DNA of 64,000 bases from Rhytidiadelphus loreus (GCA_947034895.1 OX344763.1:39493025-39557024); one strand, 5' to 3'. Shown: positions 36,275 to 49,559, counted from the first letter of the stretch. Numbers and translations are program-made. Notes: a model not told the origin generated them from the sequence alone.

Positions 36275-37188
36275 TTACCTCCTAAAGGACCAAATTGCAT
36301 TTTTGGCAACATAGTGACTTTAGGCAACTCACTACAAACATAATTTTTTCTTACTTTTCTTTGAAATTTTCACACATGTGCATGAGGAGAAACAATTTCA
36401 TAACTTTTAACTACATGGTTAAAAATTTATTGCATGATATGTAGTTTTAAATATTTGGTGGGTAGCTTGGATAGCTCGGGTAGCTCAGAAAAAATCACTT
36501 TAAAAAAAAAATAGAATTTGTTTCTTAGATTTATATATATGTGGAAAGGTTTGAATCATTATGTTTTGATCAATAAGATGAAAGTTATGAGAGTTTTAGT
36601 TTGCAGGCACTTATGGAATCTCTACTCTAAAGTAGATTTTGAAGTCCTTTATTTAACTCAATTTTCAATATTTTTGAAAAATAAATAAAATAATTGAATG
36701 TAGATTGTTTATTACAACATTACAACCCTTGGGATTAGAATTTTTCAATTCCATAACTAAATTGTTAAGAATTTAGTATTTTAGATCATACTCTACTTTT
36801 TTCTACTTACTATTTTTTTCAAGCATGCATATGAAATATTTTTTGTTGAATTTTTTTATATGTATTCCCAATTTATGTCTTCAAGATATTGTGGAGAATA
36901 AAAAGTTGTAGAATCTACACATTCTCGTGTAAAAAGTTTGAAAGATCAAATCTAACCATTTGGAAAGAATTAGAAATACTTCTTTTTGAAATCCAAGCAA
37001 CAAGACTTGCAATTGGTAAGATTTCTTATTTTAAAATTTTAGGAGGTGTACTCTAAAATGTTAAATAAATTTTTTTACGGTTGAATTTGTTAATGAATAG
37101 ATAAAGATGAAGATTTTAGATTTGTTTTGGTTTTGAGTACTTTGAAGCAGTTTTAGGCCTAAAAACACTGAAAACCTTTAGGACTTAA
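36275..37188 (-). mobile_element. TTAA element copy 5 (914 bp)
   Basis: Left end TTACCTCCTAAAGGACC, right end CCTTTAGGACTTAA. The interior is closely related to copy 6 (39060-39951) in the same order: CAACATAGTGACTTTAGGCA near the left, AAATTTTCACACA, then CTACATGGTTAAAAA, and so forms a subfamily with copies 6 and 9. No transposase. Confidence 0.65.
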
Positions 37189-37655
37189 GGAATTTTCACT
37201 ATTTTTTTAACTTTAAATAGTATTACAATTTCTTGTATAGTGTGGTCTTTATCATTTATGGTGTTTGCAATGTATAGGTTTGCAAAACTAGAATGAAGTA
37301 CATTCTACAATGATTGATGATAAAAACTCTATTTAGTGCAGACCCATGTTTGTAGGAATAATACTATTTTAGAAGCAAAACTAAATAGAATGAAAAATGT
37401 TGTTTTGAAATCTACAACCCTCATGGAAAAATTACATTATCAATTGCCTTTTATATTTAGAGTATAAGTCACAACAATTAATATATAGACTCTTATACAT
37501 ACTCACAAACAACAAACCTTACAAACTCACACATATATTCACACTTTCATAGACAACCTCAACTTGATTTTTCTCATAATAATACAAATATTCTCTCTCT
37601 CTAATAATTTTAGGAATACAGCTCACATTTTAGATGCTCAAACATTAGATGAGAT
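37189..37655. other. AT-rich spacer
   Basis: Nothing recognised beyond TCTC-type microsatellite near 37594-37603. Confidence 0.4.
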
Positions 37656-37915
37656 TGGAGGGGGGGCTGGAGGGTCGTTTTGGGCATGTTCTCAGCTCCG
37701 TTCCCCCCAGTCTTCTCGAACTCCGGTGTCAGATTTTTTTTTTCAAAAAAAAAAAAAAAAAAAAAAAAATTTAAGTTCTTAAAATGAGTCACAAAGTTAA
37801 ATTTATTTATTTATTTATTCAAAAAAACTGACCTGACAATCTCTTGGCCAAGTCAGCGTAGGCGGGGAACGGCGGTTTTCAAGTGGGTTTCGAGTTGGGA
37901 ACTCACAGCCCTCCA
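37656..37915. mobile_element. Possible MITE-like element with A25 core
   Basis: GC-rich flanks GGAGGGTCGTTTTGGG (left) and the complement of the right side, GGAGGGCTGTGAGTTCCC, form an imperfect inverted repeat; both inner borders read GTCAG followed by a T-run when viewed inward. The centre holds 25 consecutive A (37745-37769) and (TTTA)n. No clear target duplication. A retroposed fragment with a poly-A tail is an alternative. Confidence 0.35.
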
Positions 37916-38400
37916 CAACAACCAAAATACATGTAATGTCACACAACTCTACAAATTTTACTATGGCCAATAGATTGGCTACACCTCTTTGGGCCAGCTA
38001 AATTTCCCTCCACTACTTGCCTACTCTCCAATTTAAACAAAACATGCATGTGGATCCATGTCCTACTCCAATGCAAAGAATCACATATGAAGGTCCTACA
38101 CATAGGACATTTTCAAGCTATGGTAGAATATTTATATTAATTCAGTGATTGCAGTGAAATGTAGTGTTTTGACTTTTGAGAAATAACTTGTTCAAAATAG
38201 ATGAACAATTCCACTAATAATTTTTCTAAATATTCAAATTAGTCAAAGTGATTTAAAATTTTAAAATTTTAAAATTAATCATTGCAAACAAGGTCCAAAT
38301 TTTTATATTAAAAAAATATTTGAATTTTTTCTTACATTTTGAAATCATCAATAAAGAAGTTGCATTGCCTTGTTGAATTTGTCTAAGTACTGCTCATCGA
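37916..38400. other. AT-rich spacer
   Basis: Nothing recognised. Confidence 0.35.
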
Positions 38401-38429
38401 AGCAATTTATGAAATTAGACAATTAAGGA

Positions 38430-38640
38430 GGGTACACCTAAAATCACACCCTCCCTAAAATTGCCCATCGTCACTTCCCTTCATAACTTTTGTATATGGT
38501 ATCCAAATGTTGTGTTCTTTGATGCGGTGGAAGTTACTTTCACTTGCCAACAAGAAAACATGAAAATTTTACCAATACAAATAATAGAAACTATCAACCT
38601 ACATTGTCTTCAAAATATTCTAACAAGAAATGAAGAATAC
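38430..38640 (+). repeat. Core-2 repeat copy
   Basis: Matches the 33250 copy through TATGGTATCCAAATGTTGTG and CACTTGCCAACAAGAAAAC. It is followed, like the 33-kb pair, by a G-poor tract (38640-38990), suggesting both are parts of one larger repeat. Confidence 0.5.
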
Positions 38641-39059
38641 TTTCCAAAAATTTAACTATGTTGCCATTAATATCCAACTTACATCCTTCTCAATAAATGA
38701 CACCTAGGAAATCAACAACTATTTCCAATCACCACATATATCCTATGTACCTAATCATCCCCTCCTATACAATGGCCATCCACAAATACGTTTTTCTAAC
38801 CACACTACTCATCAATTTAGAATTACTTCACCCTTATTTCTACTAATCTCTCACTCACACATACACAAAAACAATACATCTCAACTACTTTACTCTAAAA
38901 ATAATACATCCTGCATTCCTTTTCAAAATTAAATTATAACACATTCTAATAAAATAATAAAATAAAAAATAGAGGCTCCCTCTTAACTGATATATTAGGT
39001 TTCGGCATAACTCAATTTTATCCTTGAGAATAATTGTGGGACACAAAATGAACATGTCC

Positions 39060-39951
39060 TTAACCCCTAAAGGACCATAACTACATTTTTTGGTAATGTA
39101 GTGATTTTGGGCACCTCATTACGATAGGTTTTTTTGTTTTATTTCATTTGAAATTTTCACACAACATGTGGACAAGTTTTTTCTTTAAGGCCCAACAGTT
39201 TCCATAACTTTTGACTACATGGTTAAAAAGTTATTGTATGATATGTAGTTGTTGTTGTTTAGGTTGGGTAGTCCGTGTACATAAGAAAAAATCACTTTAT
39301 TTAGAAATAAAAATTTGAATTTTTTTTTTCTAGATTTTTATGTACATGAAAAGATTATAATCATTCCATTTTTATTGATGAGATGAAAGTTTTGAGGAAT
39401 TTTAGCTCGTAGACAGTTATGGAATCTCTATTCTCAAATAAACTTTGAAGTCCTTTATTTAATTCAATTTTCAATATTTTTGGGAAAAAATAAAATCACA
39501 AGATGTAGATTGTTCATTACAACCATTGGGATTGGCATTTTGAATCATTCTTTGAATCTTTCTACTTACTATTTTTTTCCTATATGTTGTACAGTTCCAA
39601 ATGATTTGAAAATTTTCAAGCATGTAGCCAACTTGCCTTGAAGAATGACTCTAAAGAGTAACCACCATTTTGGATGTTTTTTCATACAAATGTGACCTTG
39701 AAAAGTGTAGCTGTCTTGTTTTTTGCAAGGCTAAATAAAAGATTGTCACTTTAAACACTAAAATCTTGCAATCCACACACTGGAAATTTCTGAAATTATC
39801 TTCACATCTTTTCAAACCTGCTTACTACAAGATCCTATGGTTATATGTGTCCAAAAATATATTTTTTCTTCTAAAATTTGGTACTTGTACTAGAAGTGGC
39901 AATTTCAGAGCATTTTTGGTGAAAATGTAGTCAAGAAACTTTAGGGGTTAA
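39060..39951 (-). mobile_element. TTAA element copy 6 (892 bp, both ends intact)
   Basis: Left end TTAACCCCTAAAGGACC, right end CTTTAGGGGTTAA, perfect TTAA on both sides. The interior aligns with copy 5 in the same direction and copy 9 in the opposite direction. Non-coding. Confidence 0.75.
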
Positions 39952-41224
39952 TCCTAGTAAAGTCCTAAGACCTTTTTTTCATCAAATTCCACTCAAAATT
40001 GCCATTTCTATTGCAAATTGCAAGAAACTTCATAAATTGTTTTCTTTGCATATGGAACCATAGGATTTTGCACTAGACTAATATAAAAATGTGTGGAGAT
40101 GAAATTTATATTGATTTACCAACTTTTTATTGTTCAAAGATTTTTGAATTTTTTTATTCAACTATGAATAAAGAAGGTCTGAAATTCTACATCAAACATC
40201 ATTTTGACATTTTGACAATGAGTGGTCAAGCTTTCATTTTCAAATCATCCCACCCCCTTTGAGGATTCATGGTGGACAATTGATTCCAATATAAAAATGA
40301 CATCTTGCAACCTTCATTCCCATAAATGTCATTGAAGCACTTTCTTCATTGGGCCATAAAAGAAAAATTGATGGCAAAGGATTAAATGACATTGATATTT
40401 GATTCAAAGGATTCTTAAGATTTTAGGCAAATCATCTTAACATTTCTTTGTTTTTTTGTTTGGCTGGTCTGAGATTTAGCAAAAAGAAAAATGTACACCA
40501 TAACTTAAATCTATTGCCATGATTCTGGTACATGGTAATGAAGCTTACTTTAATTCCCCATGTGGATGTTTTTCATGGATGAAGCCTCCGGACAGAGGGA
40601 AAGGCAACTGAAAGTTGTTATGCTTATTCCAAGGCTTATTCCCTTTGAGAGCTATTCTTCTTAACATAACAAATCCTAGTTATATCGGTGGTTTCCATTG
40701 AAAACATTACTTTTGGGTGCTTTCTACTTCTCAAATGATTGATTAAAAAAGGGGACAAGACCAGATGAATAGATAAAGTTTAAGCTTGCTTGTTTGAATG
40801 TTTTTATGTGAGAGTTTGTCTTGGAAAGGGGGAGGATTATCTCACCTTACCTTAAGTTAGAGTGGTGTGGGACTTGCATGAATGGTGTCCGCTAATTTTT
40901 GATGCTGTGCACGATAACCCACTTGCACGTGATCCATGACATTTGGATATTATTTAGGTTCGTGTTTATCAACCACACTAAAAGTGGCAACAAAGGGACC
41001 GATGGACCTCCCTCCCAGTAAATTAAAGGCCACTCCATAGGAGGAGTGCACAACTCTCTAGACTACGAAGGTAGGAGGGGAAGCCGAAAGCCATACAACT
41101 TATTATTAATCAGCAGCAGCACTGCTGGAATGGAATGGAATGTGTCCCCATAAGTTATGCTCTCAAATCAGAACAAACTCTCATTCCTTTTTCTTTTCTC
41201 TCTTTAGTTCTTATCGTCTGTTCT
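39952..41224. other. Spacer, less AT-rich in its right half
   Basis: 39955-40070 carries phrases similar to the interiors of TTAA elements (TTGCCATTTCTATTG), perhaps a remnant. From 40450 to 41110 the composition is more balanced and unique, with no supported frame. Confidence 0.4.
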
Positions 41225-43041
41225 TTAATCCCTAAAAGTTCCAAGGCCCCCCCCCCCTTCTTTTTTTTATCAAATTCCACTCAAAACTGCCATTTCTATT
41301 GTAAAGTGCAAAAAAACTAACTTTAGAAACTGTTCTTTTGTTTGCATATCAAAACATAGGATCTTGTACTAGACTAGTAAGGTGGGTACACCCAAAACCG
41401 TCACTCTTTACTACTAAGCCTAGTTGCTATTATGAAACTGGTCAAATTTTCACATATTCATGTTGGCAAATGAAAGGAGGTTCCAACGCACCAAAGAACG
41501 CCACATTTGGATATTGTATGCAAAAGTTATTAAGGGTCAAAATTCGTTTTTAGATGCCCTCCATCCAAATAGGTACATAATCGAAATTTGAAATGTACAA
41601 ACCTTCTAGATGGCGCTTTAAGGTCAGGTGCCATTTAACAACATACTACCTTATATCGATGTGTGGGAGAAATTTCATAAACTTTGAATGTATGGATTGC
41701 AAGGAATTAGGATTTGAAGTGAAGAAAATTGGCTTTTTTTGCACCTTGCTTGACTTAGTTGACTAGGTTTTAGGGCTTTGCATCTTCTTCACTTAAATTT
41801 TTTGTACTACTACTATTGAATTGAAAACTTTTTATGTTGAAGAATTAAGTTGAATGTCAAGGGAAAAAACATTAAAAAATTACGTGCTTGATTTTCATTC
41901 TTTGAGAAATTATTAAGTAGAAATAAGTACAAGATAGAAGTGAAAAAATAAATTGTTAATAGGTGTAATCTAGCAAGTGAAACAAACCATGTCGAATTAT
42001 TTTTGTGAAAAATTGCGTAAATTGCATTAAACATTGTATCCTATAAGTTATTTTTTCAAGAACTCAAGATGCTTAGATTGCCCAAAAAACAAGGTTGTCC
42101 ACAATGTTCTCTTCACTAGTCCAAATAGAATAAATCAAACCTTTTCATATAGACAAAACACTTATGATGGAAAAAAAAAATCTTCAAAATTTTATTTTGA
42201 CTTTTTGTAAATTTTTTTGTATTGTCCGACAAACCCTATTTTTGATTCAGGGTCACACAACTCTTGATCCTTGACACCAATTGAAATTAAAAAATTATAT
42301 TCCTATAAATCTAATGTGTTTTTCTATCTTCAAAAAAGTTTCAATAAATCAAGACAAAAATTGAGACCATAGAAGCCTACTTGAAATATCTATGAAAAAT
42401 TGTTTATTCATTTCAATCATTTGATTCTAATGAGTGAGGTAAAAGATATGAAGAATTTTGTTCTGTGGGAAGTCATGAATGTCTAAAAGAAAATAACTAG
42501 GACGTTTGTTTATGAACTCAAATTTGAAAATTTTGAAAAAAAAAAGTGCATAGGGTTAGATGGTTTCTAATAACATTTACACCATTGAAATTGACATGTT
42601 TCAATTCCATGTTAGATTTATTAGCAATTTAGTTTTTCTATTACTTTATATACCCTTCTAGATGATTATTATGTGATGGATGAAAATGAAGTTTTTTTTA
42701 TTTCAAAATTTTCTTTAATTCCCAATTCAATTTTTTAACATATTATCAACCTCCTCATGTGGTGGAAGACAAGCATTTTTTCTAAAAAAGTTTCAAAGTT
42801 GAAAATTCACCTTTTGAAATGGTTGGAAACCTCTTATTAAACTACTATAAACATTATGAATCTTAAAGATGCTAAAGAATTAGGTTCTGAAATTGGTGGA
42901 GGTAGAGATTCAAGTTAGATGCAAGATCCTATGATTAGAAATTGCAAAGATATCACAAATTGAGCCACCCCACTTTGTTTACAACATCTGCTAATTTATT
43001 GGAGTTGTGCTAAAAAATACCTAAAGAACTTTAGGGGTTAA
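41225..43041. mobile_element. TTAA element copy 7: inverted dimer with nested insertion
   Basis: Left end TTAATCCCTAAAAG, right end CTTTAGGGGTTAA. From 41225 to about 42385 the interior follows copy 11 from its left end almost to its right end; from about 42390 to 43041 it follows copy 1, that is the opposite orientation, out to the same type of end. The result is a head-to-head dimer of 1.8 kb. A core-2 repeat has inserted at about 41380-41640, interrupting the first half. Confidence 0.55.
41380..41640 (-). repeat. Core-2 repeat nested in TTAA copy 7
   Basis: The complement reads CATACAATATCCAAATGTGG and then CTCCTTTCATTTGCCAACAT, as at 33.3 and 38.5 kb. Copy 11 homology stops just left of it and resumes to its right, so this insertion is younger than copy 7. 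Confidence 0.5.
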
Positions 43042-44079
43042 CCACATAAGTCAAATTCTAGTTTTTTATAAGAACGATTCTATTAAAAAAAACTAAATTA
43101 AAAACTGAATGATTTTCAAAAATACCAAATAGATAATAAAGGATTTAAAATAAAATAAAAAGCAATCCACTTGAAATCAAACCCTTACGGACTCAAGGTA
43201 TATTCAAATTGTGAACATGTATAATAAATTGAAATTTAGAAGAACAATTTAATATTGATTTTCAAACAATAGTTATAGATTATGACTCATAGATACATCT
43301 ATGTGGTTAAATATACCATTGCACTAATACAAGTGAGTCAAAAAAATTGAAAAAATAAATCAAAATTCTTTCTCAATTTGATCATGAGTTGAATATTTAT
43401 GATTTTTATAATATTTTTTTGCGATAAATAAAAAATACATGATTTTAGTTATGATCATTCATAAAATCATTATCTTGATTATTTATTGAAATTATTCCTT
43501 CATGGCCATTTTTAAATTAGGAAATATGTTATTGAAGTGAAATATACTTGTATTATCTCAATCAGAAGATATTTTCAAACTAGTACAAGAATCTACAAAA
43601 AATTGGATGAACAAAAAAATAAGCTTTACACACATTGAGCTTTTTTTTATTCTTTCATCATCCAAACTTTACAATCATACTTAAGAGACATCTTCATTTG
43701 CAAAATATCTCTCAAAAATTGCACAGTCAAGTATTAGAATATATCAATACATCTGGAAATGAATGACAACATTGTGAAAATTTGGCAAGAATTTGAAATG
43801 GATTGAATAATATGTAAATTTATTCCACTAAGTTTTCATACAAGTAGATACTAATTGTGAAAGAACTACTAAAAAAAATCTTAAATTATTCTTTTCTTCT
43901 TCATTAATGCATTTCTATCTACATTAATACAAGACAATTTGATGATATAATGCAATAGAAATATCCACGGTTCTATTATACTAAAGACAATTTATAACAT
44001 TTGCAGTAAAACCTAGGTTAGTTTAGTCCTTTGTTTGTGTATAAGTATTTTTTAGTATATTATGGAATTTGAATTGTTT
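43042..44079. other. AT-rich sequence, left part of an F4-type repeat
   Basis: Phrases such as ACTAGTACAAGAATCTAC (near 43580) recur as ACTAGCACAAGAACTATG near 52600, suggesting homology between 43200-43900 and 52260-53000. No coding sequence. Confidence 0.35.
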
Positions 44080-44699
44080 GATGTATTATGATTTTCTCTT
44101 AAACAATTTATACCAAATGAATGCAATGAACTTAAATAGTATGAAGTTTCCATTTTATAAAGTTTTGAGATTTTCATATATAGTAGGAAAAAAGAACTTT
44201 TTGAAACCCAATATGTCTCCTTGATCCCTAAAATATTTATTACGAAAGATATAGGAATATGAGAAATAACAATAGAAAGTAATATTGAAGATTCAAAAAT
44301 AATAGTTTAGAAATATTGGTTCACTATTCTTCCTCTTTACATTTTCTTTTAATAGTTCAGTTACTATAATATAGAAAAAGCATAGGAGTTATTGGATGAT
44401 TACATTGAAAAGGTGATTTTAGCATTTGAATTTTATATTGTTTTAATGTATTCAATATATTTTAGTCTATACAATAGCTTTTATAATATTTATCAATCTA
44501 CAAACATTGCTTTAGATTTCTATTTATGATTAGACAACTTATTCATTATTAATTTTTTTTAATATACATTGATAGAAATATTTCTTTATATAGATTTGAT
44601 ACACATAGGAATTTAAAGTGTAACATTTTTTTAAACTTTTTGGTTTTCTTGTAGTGTTTATACATGCATCAAAAGTCTACCAAATGTTTGATGTGATAC

Positions 44700-45155
44700 T
44701 ATAAGTGAAAGACATGGTGGGTATATCCCTACCCAATTTGACCTACAACAACAATAATTGATAGAGATATCAATTGTACTAAGTGATGGACAGGGTGGAC
44801 ATATCTCTATCCACCTGGCCTACTACTACAACAATTTATAAATACATGAATTGTACAAAAGTAGAGGACATGGTAGGCAATTAGGCATATCCTACCCAAT
44901 CTAGCCTACAACTACACTAGTTGACAAATACATGAATCATACAAAAATGAAGGATAACGTGGGCATATCCTTACCCAACATGGCCTACAACTACACTAGT
45001 TGACATATACATCAATTGTACAAAAGTAAAGGACAGGGTGGGTATATTCCTACCCAAATTAACCTACAACTACAGTAGTTGACAAATACATAAATTGTAC
45101 AAAAGTAATTCGCAAGGTAGAATCATCCCTACGAAACCTAACCTACAACTATATA
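44700..45155 (+). repeat. Tandem array, about 79-bp unit, six copies
   Basis: CCTACAACTAC-like sites fall near 44742, 44819, 44905, 44984, 45063 and 45142; the last four are exactly 79 bp apart. Each unit has a GGTGGG(C/T)ATAT block and an ACATGAATTGTACAAAAGTA-type block. Confidence 0.85.
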
Positions 45156-45229
45156 ATTTTTTTTATAGATTTTGTTCTCTATCTACTAGACTATTGAAAA
45201 GTTGATATGGTCTCTTGATTTGCAAAAAT

Positions 45230-45780
45230 GTATACCACTATTTTGACAACAATCTATATTGCTTTATTAACAACAATAGATTTTGTTTTGCTAGCAACAT
45301 TTGATATTGCTTTTACTAAAAATATTTGATGAAACTTTACAAGCAAGATTCAACAAAAAAGATTGGTATAGTTTGACAGCATCATTTGATACCTTTTTGT
45401 AATCAACATTGGATATTCTTTTATTGGGATTATTACATATTATTTTATTGACATTGTTCAATACTATATTCACTATTTGTCATGCTTGAAAAGTTGATGT
45501 GGTAGCTTGATTGGAAACAATAGATGCCACTACACAAATAATTTTTGATGACAACAATCAATATTGCTTTACTAAAATTATTTGATACATCTTTATTGGA
45601 AACATTCAAGCCATTTTGTTGGCAACATGAAATATGCCGTTTTCTTTGCAAGATTAAATATCATTTTTTCCAACATCTTAAATATTCAAATTTATTGAAA
45701 AGATTTTATACAACTTTACAAGAAACATTCAATACTGCTTTATTGGCATATTTTCTTAGCATGAGATTTTTTTTCTAATT
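45230..45780 (+). repeat. Degenerate minisatellite of about 30 bp
   Basis: More than fifteen loose repeats of a phrase like CAACATTTGATATTGCTTTA, with spacing of about 28-33 bp. The same phrase occupies the right ends of F4 copies a (12980-13130) and c (50390-50900), so it is part of the repeat rather than a local expansion. Confidence 0.65.
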
Positions 45781-47269
45781 TGTAGGACATAATTATTTAC
45801 TAGTACAATTTTGAAAGATGAACTTTGACCATTTGTAAATAATTGTAAAATTTGTAATTCTTAAAAATTCAAGCATTATGATCTTGTATTTCACAAGGCT
45901 TTTTATTTTATAGTTTTTAGAGGATACACTATATCATGTAAATTAACCTCTTATTGATTAGATGTTGAAATTTCAAGCAACATTTGAACATGTCCCATAG
46001 ATTTTTGGAACTTTGCTTCTAAGTATTTTATTGTTCAATAGGTTCAAATATGCTTGTTCTCAAAAAAGAACTTCTTCAATTCAAGAAATGACCCTTAAGA
46101 ACATCTTGAATAAATAGATTAAATAAAAATCTTGAAAAAATCACCATAATTAGAACTAAATATTTTAAATTGAAATAATGTAATAATTACAAAAAAAAAT
46201 TACAATCAATTTTACAAGGAATTTCAAATTTCAAATTTTAATGAAAAATATTGGTTAGTGTAATGGTTAATTTAATTGTATGGATTGTGTATGAATCACA
46301 TTATACAATTTTTGTTTGAGAGTCATCATTGAGTTAATATTCTAAGGTATTTTTTATCTTCACAATTTAAAAAAATACCTTAGACTATCACATGGTCATC
46401 AAGGACTTAAGAGATCTCTTGTTGTGTCTATCCAAAAGTCTAAAAACCCCATTGTTTCTTAATATTGTTTTTGGCCAAAACATTTTAAAGAGCTATGGCC
46501 CGAGTTAAATGATATTACAATTTTCTTGTTTAATATAACTTCAAATTTGCATTGAACTAGAAGATCTAAATTTTGAAGTCGATAAAATTAGCAATCTTTG
46601 AATAATATAATATTTTTGGGCAATAGCAATCTAGATTGTACTAGTTCTTAGGGCAAGTTCTTTGTGCAATGAGTTCATTCTTGTGCACTCTAATACTTAC
46701 TGACAAAATTAACAAATTTGTACCATTATTAAAAATGTATAGTATAATTATTACAAAATTCAAAGTTTTAGCTTCTCATTTTAACATCCAATTTTCTTAA
46801 ATAAATTGTCTTGAGGATCTAGAAGTTTGAAATCTTGAATTAAATAATAGTTTGGTCTAATAATGAAAAAACTTCAATGATGAAAATACTTAATCAAAAT
46901 TGCATTAAAAAACTAGAATCACACAAAGTATTATTTATGGAGATATAATTAATCAAAACAAAAAATATTAATGTTATTTTTATTACTTATCCAAAATCAA
47001 ATTTAAAAGAAATGTGGTGAGTTCATATTACATATTTAATTTTAGAAAGAAATCTAAGTTCAAAATGCCAAGTACAACTTTTCTTTAATATTTTTATAAA
47101 TTTTCAAGTGCACCAGTTCAAAGGGATGATGTACAATTTTCACATTCTAAATTCTAAGTAGACTAGAAAACAAATCATAGAGACTAAATCTAGTATTTGG
47201 CAAGCTAGCATAACATAAATATCATATACCAAAGTTGTCCATACTTGAAAGTTTTGACCTTTGAACCCG
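45781..47269. other. AT-rich intergenic sequence
   Basis: No gene or element boundary was identified. Confidence 0.4.
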
Positions 47270-48690
47270 TTAACCCCAAAGTGACATTGAGGACAAAAAG
47301 TATCCTCGAAGTTTTTCAACCCCAATTTGGCATCATTTGCTAATCTTGGATGGAAAAATGCAACAAGGAGCATTTGTAGGATTCTGGAAAACCTACCCAA
47401 CGACACCAAATACAAGGAATTCAAGAAAATAATGTGATTTCTAATCCGCTCCAAAGTTTCAGATTAGCCCAAAGTCTTCAAATGTTGCATAGAAATGACG
47501 GGTGAGGCTGAAGATCTTTGTTCTTGCCTTGCCAAAGATTTGGCCATTGAAATTGTCTCAAAAAATTTGTACAACTTCCATTCAATGTATGGATGCTTTT
47601 GCTTGCTCGGATTTGTCTAGTTCTCATTTTACTGATTTTGCTAATTTTTTGAAAGAAATGGTCCTCCATTTGAAGTGCCGGACCTACTTGTGTAAAAGAC
47701 ATCAAGTACATTAGTTTTTTTGAGCTTTTCTGATTTTATAAAGTGGAGGTAGTAGTTTGTTTGCTGAGCTAAAATTTTGTAGTAGAAGTCTGTGCTAATT
47801 TGGAAGTTTGCTAGTTGTACTAGGCAACCAAAGTAAGAACACTATTTGAACTTGCTACTTTTTGTCTACTTATAGCATTTTCCCATGCCAAAAAAATATA
47901 CTAAATAAGATAATCATTGGTTCACAAATTTTGAGCTGATTTGTAAACCACTATAGTTTCCCTTTCTACGCTTGGATTTACTTGGAAAGCAACTGATTTG
48001 CTCGGAGGAAAATTTAAAAATGAATACATCTGAAAAGGAAAAAATCCCTTGTCACTTTGGAGTTCAGAACCAACTTTTTTCATCCAATTGGGGTGGTCCA
48101 CTTATTTTTTTCCTCTTGTCATGTGCTGAAAATATCATTATGGGTGTCTTGCATTTTTTTTAATGAATTTGGATATGTATACTATGGACAGTCTTGCAGT
48201 GTACTTAACAACTTCTAGCTCTTTGCACTAAATTTGAATTTCATCTATGAAAATGATATTTTTAAATTTGATCTCAACTAATGAAATGAAGAAAATAAAG
48301 TCCAATTCTTAATTCAATTTCAAAATTTCAAAAATTTCAGTTTTTTTTATTACAATGTGAACATTGGGCCTATTACCGTGGTCTACTAAATTACTATTTA
48401 TAAAATTCTTCAAAAATTTGGATTGCATTACAATATTTTTAGTATAATGTACACTTATGGTCAAAATTTTAGATTTTCAACTAATTTTGTATTAGATACA
48501 AATTTATTCCACTTATTCTTTAGAAAAACACAATGATTTCAAATCATCACCAACAAATCTAGAAAAAAGAAATTGACTTATAGAAAACATGTGATTTTAT
48601 CTTTGAAAAATAAAATAAAATAATTTTCACTCAAATTTATATTCAAAATAGAGGAATTGAAGCAAAAAAAAATTGAAACACATTACACAA
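47270..48690. mobile_element. Possible TTAA element copy 8, decayed
   Basis: A TTAACCCCAAAGTGAC end at 47270 resembles the family. From about 48290 to 48690 the interior resembles copy 3 (shared TATAATGTACAC block, AAAACATGTGATTTTATCT versus AAAACATGTAATTTCATCT). I could not find a right end. Several small frames (47140-47714) run across it without domains. Confidence 0.3.
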
Positions 48691-49559
48691 TCACAGACTC
48701 CAATGAGATTATGAATTTTAAAGTAAGGGGATGACATTTTGTATACAGATTAATTACTATGGTTCATTTATAAATTATATTAAAAAATTCACAATTCAAT
48801 GGATGAAATCAAAAATTCTAATGGTTCAAGAATCAAAGGCATGATTAGAAATCCATACATCATTCATTTTATGCATGTTGGTTTTAATTAGTAAGGAGTT
48901 AAGAAAAATTCATATTGCCAATACATATCCCATTACTTTGATGGATAAGTGAAATTTGCCTTAAAATGTGCATGAGTTATAGTTTTCAACAACACATAAA
49001 TGAAATTCAAAAATACATAATGAAAAAATCTAAGTAGCCTAAAATCAAATTAGTAACCAATAATAGATCAAAAAACATATAATTACATCAATATCTATTT
49101 GTAATATATAGATTACTATCCACTCAAAAGATGCCTCCCCACCTCGTTTGCATTAGTTGCCCCCCATTAGTTTGCATATACAGATATGGGATGAATATTA
49201 AATATGGATATTAAATACAAATACAATACACATATGGATACGGATGAATACTAAATACGAATGTCAGATACAAATACAATATCAAATTGAAATACGGGAG
49301 GAATTACTAAATATGGATACCTGATACTTGAAGATTTATCCCATATTGATTGATACCTAATACCTAAAGATTACAAGAAGGGAAGGGGGGGGGGGCACAA
49401 ATAAAAAATTTAAATCTTCATAACTAAAAAATGAGCCCAAAAATGGAGTCACTTTTGGGTGGATATTGGATACCTCTCCTCACTATCCAATACAATGCAC
49501 ATACAATTGTATGTGTTCAATACAATGTGCATTCATTATATTTTAAGATGAATTAGTTT
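48691..49559. other. AT-rich spacer with GGATAC/AAATAC motif cluster
   Basis: Between 49170 and 49375 phrases such as ATGGATAC, TAAATAC and GATACAAATAC recur irregularly many times, and a run of twelve G lies near 49386-49397. A similar but smaller cluster lies at 12340-12415 in F4 copy a. Confidence 0.5.

Larger units (their letters stand above)
44080..45780 (+). repeat. Repeat F4, copy b
   Basis: Parallel to 49560-50930 and 11980-13130. Landmarks: TATTATGATTTTCTCTT at the left, TGAACTTAAATAGTATGAAG, GATGATTACATTGAAAAGG near 44396, TTTATCAATCTACAAACATT near 44490, then the 79-bp array (absent or unrecognisable in the other copies) and the minisatellite of about 30 bp. Confidence 0.6.

Noticed and set aside
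44700..45155. CRISPR-like array
   Set aside because: Contiguous tandem units without variable spacers.
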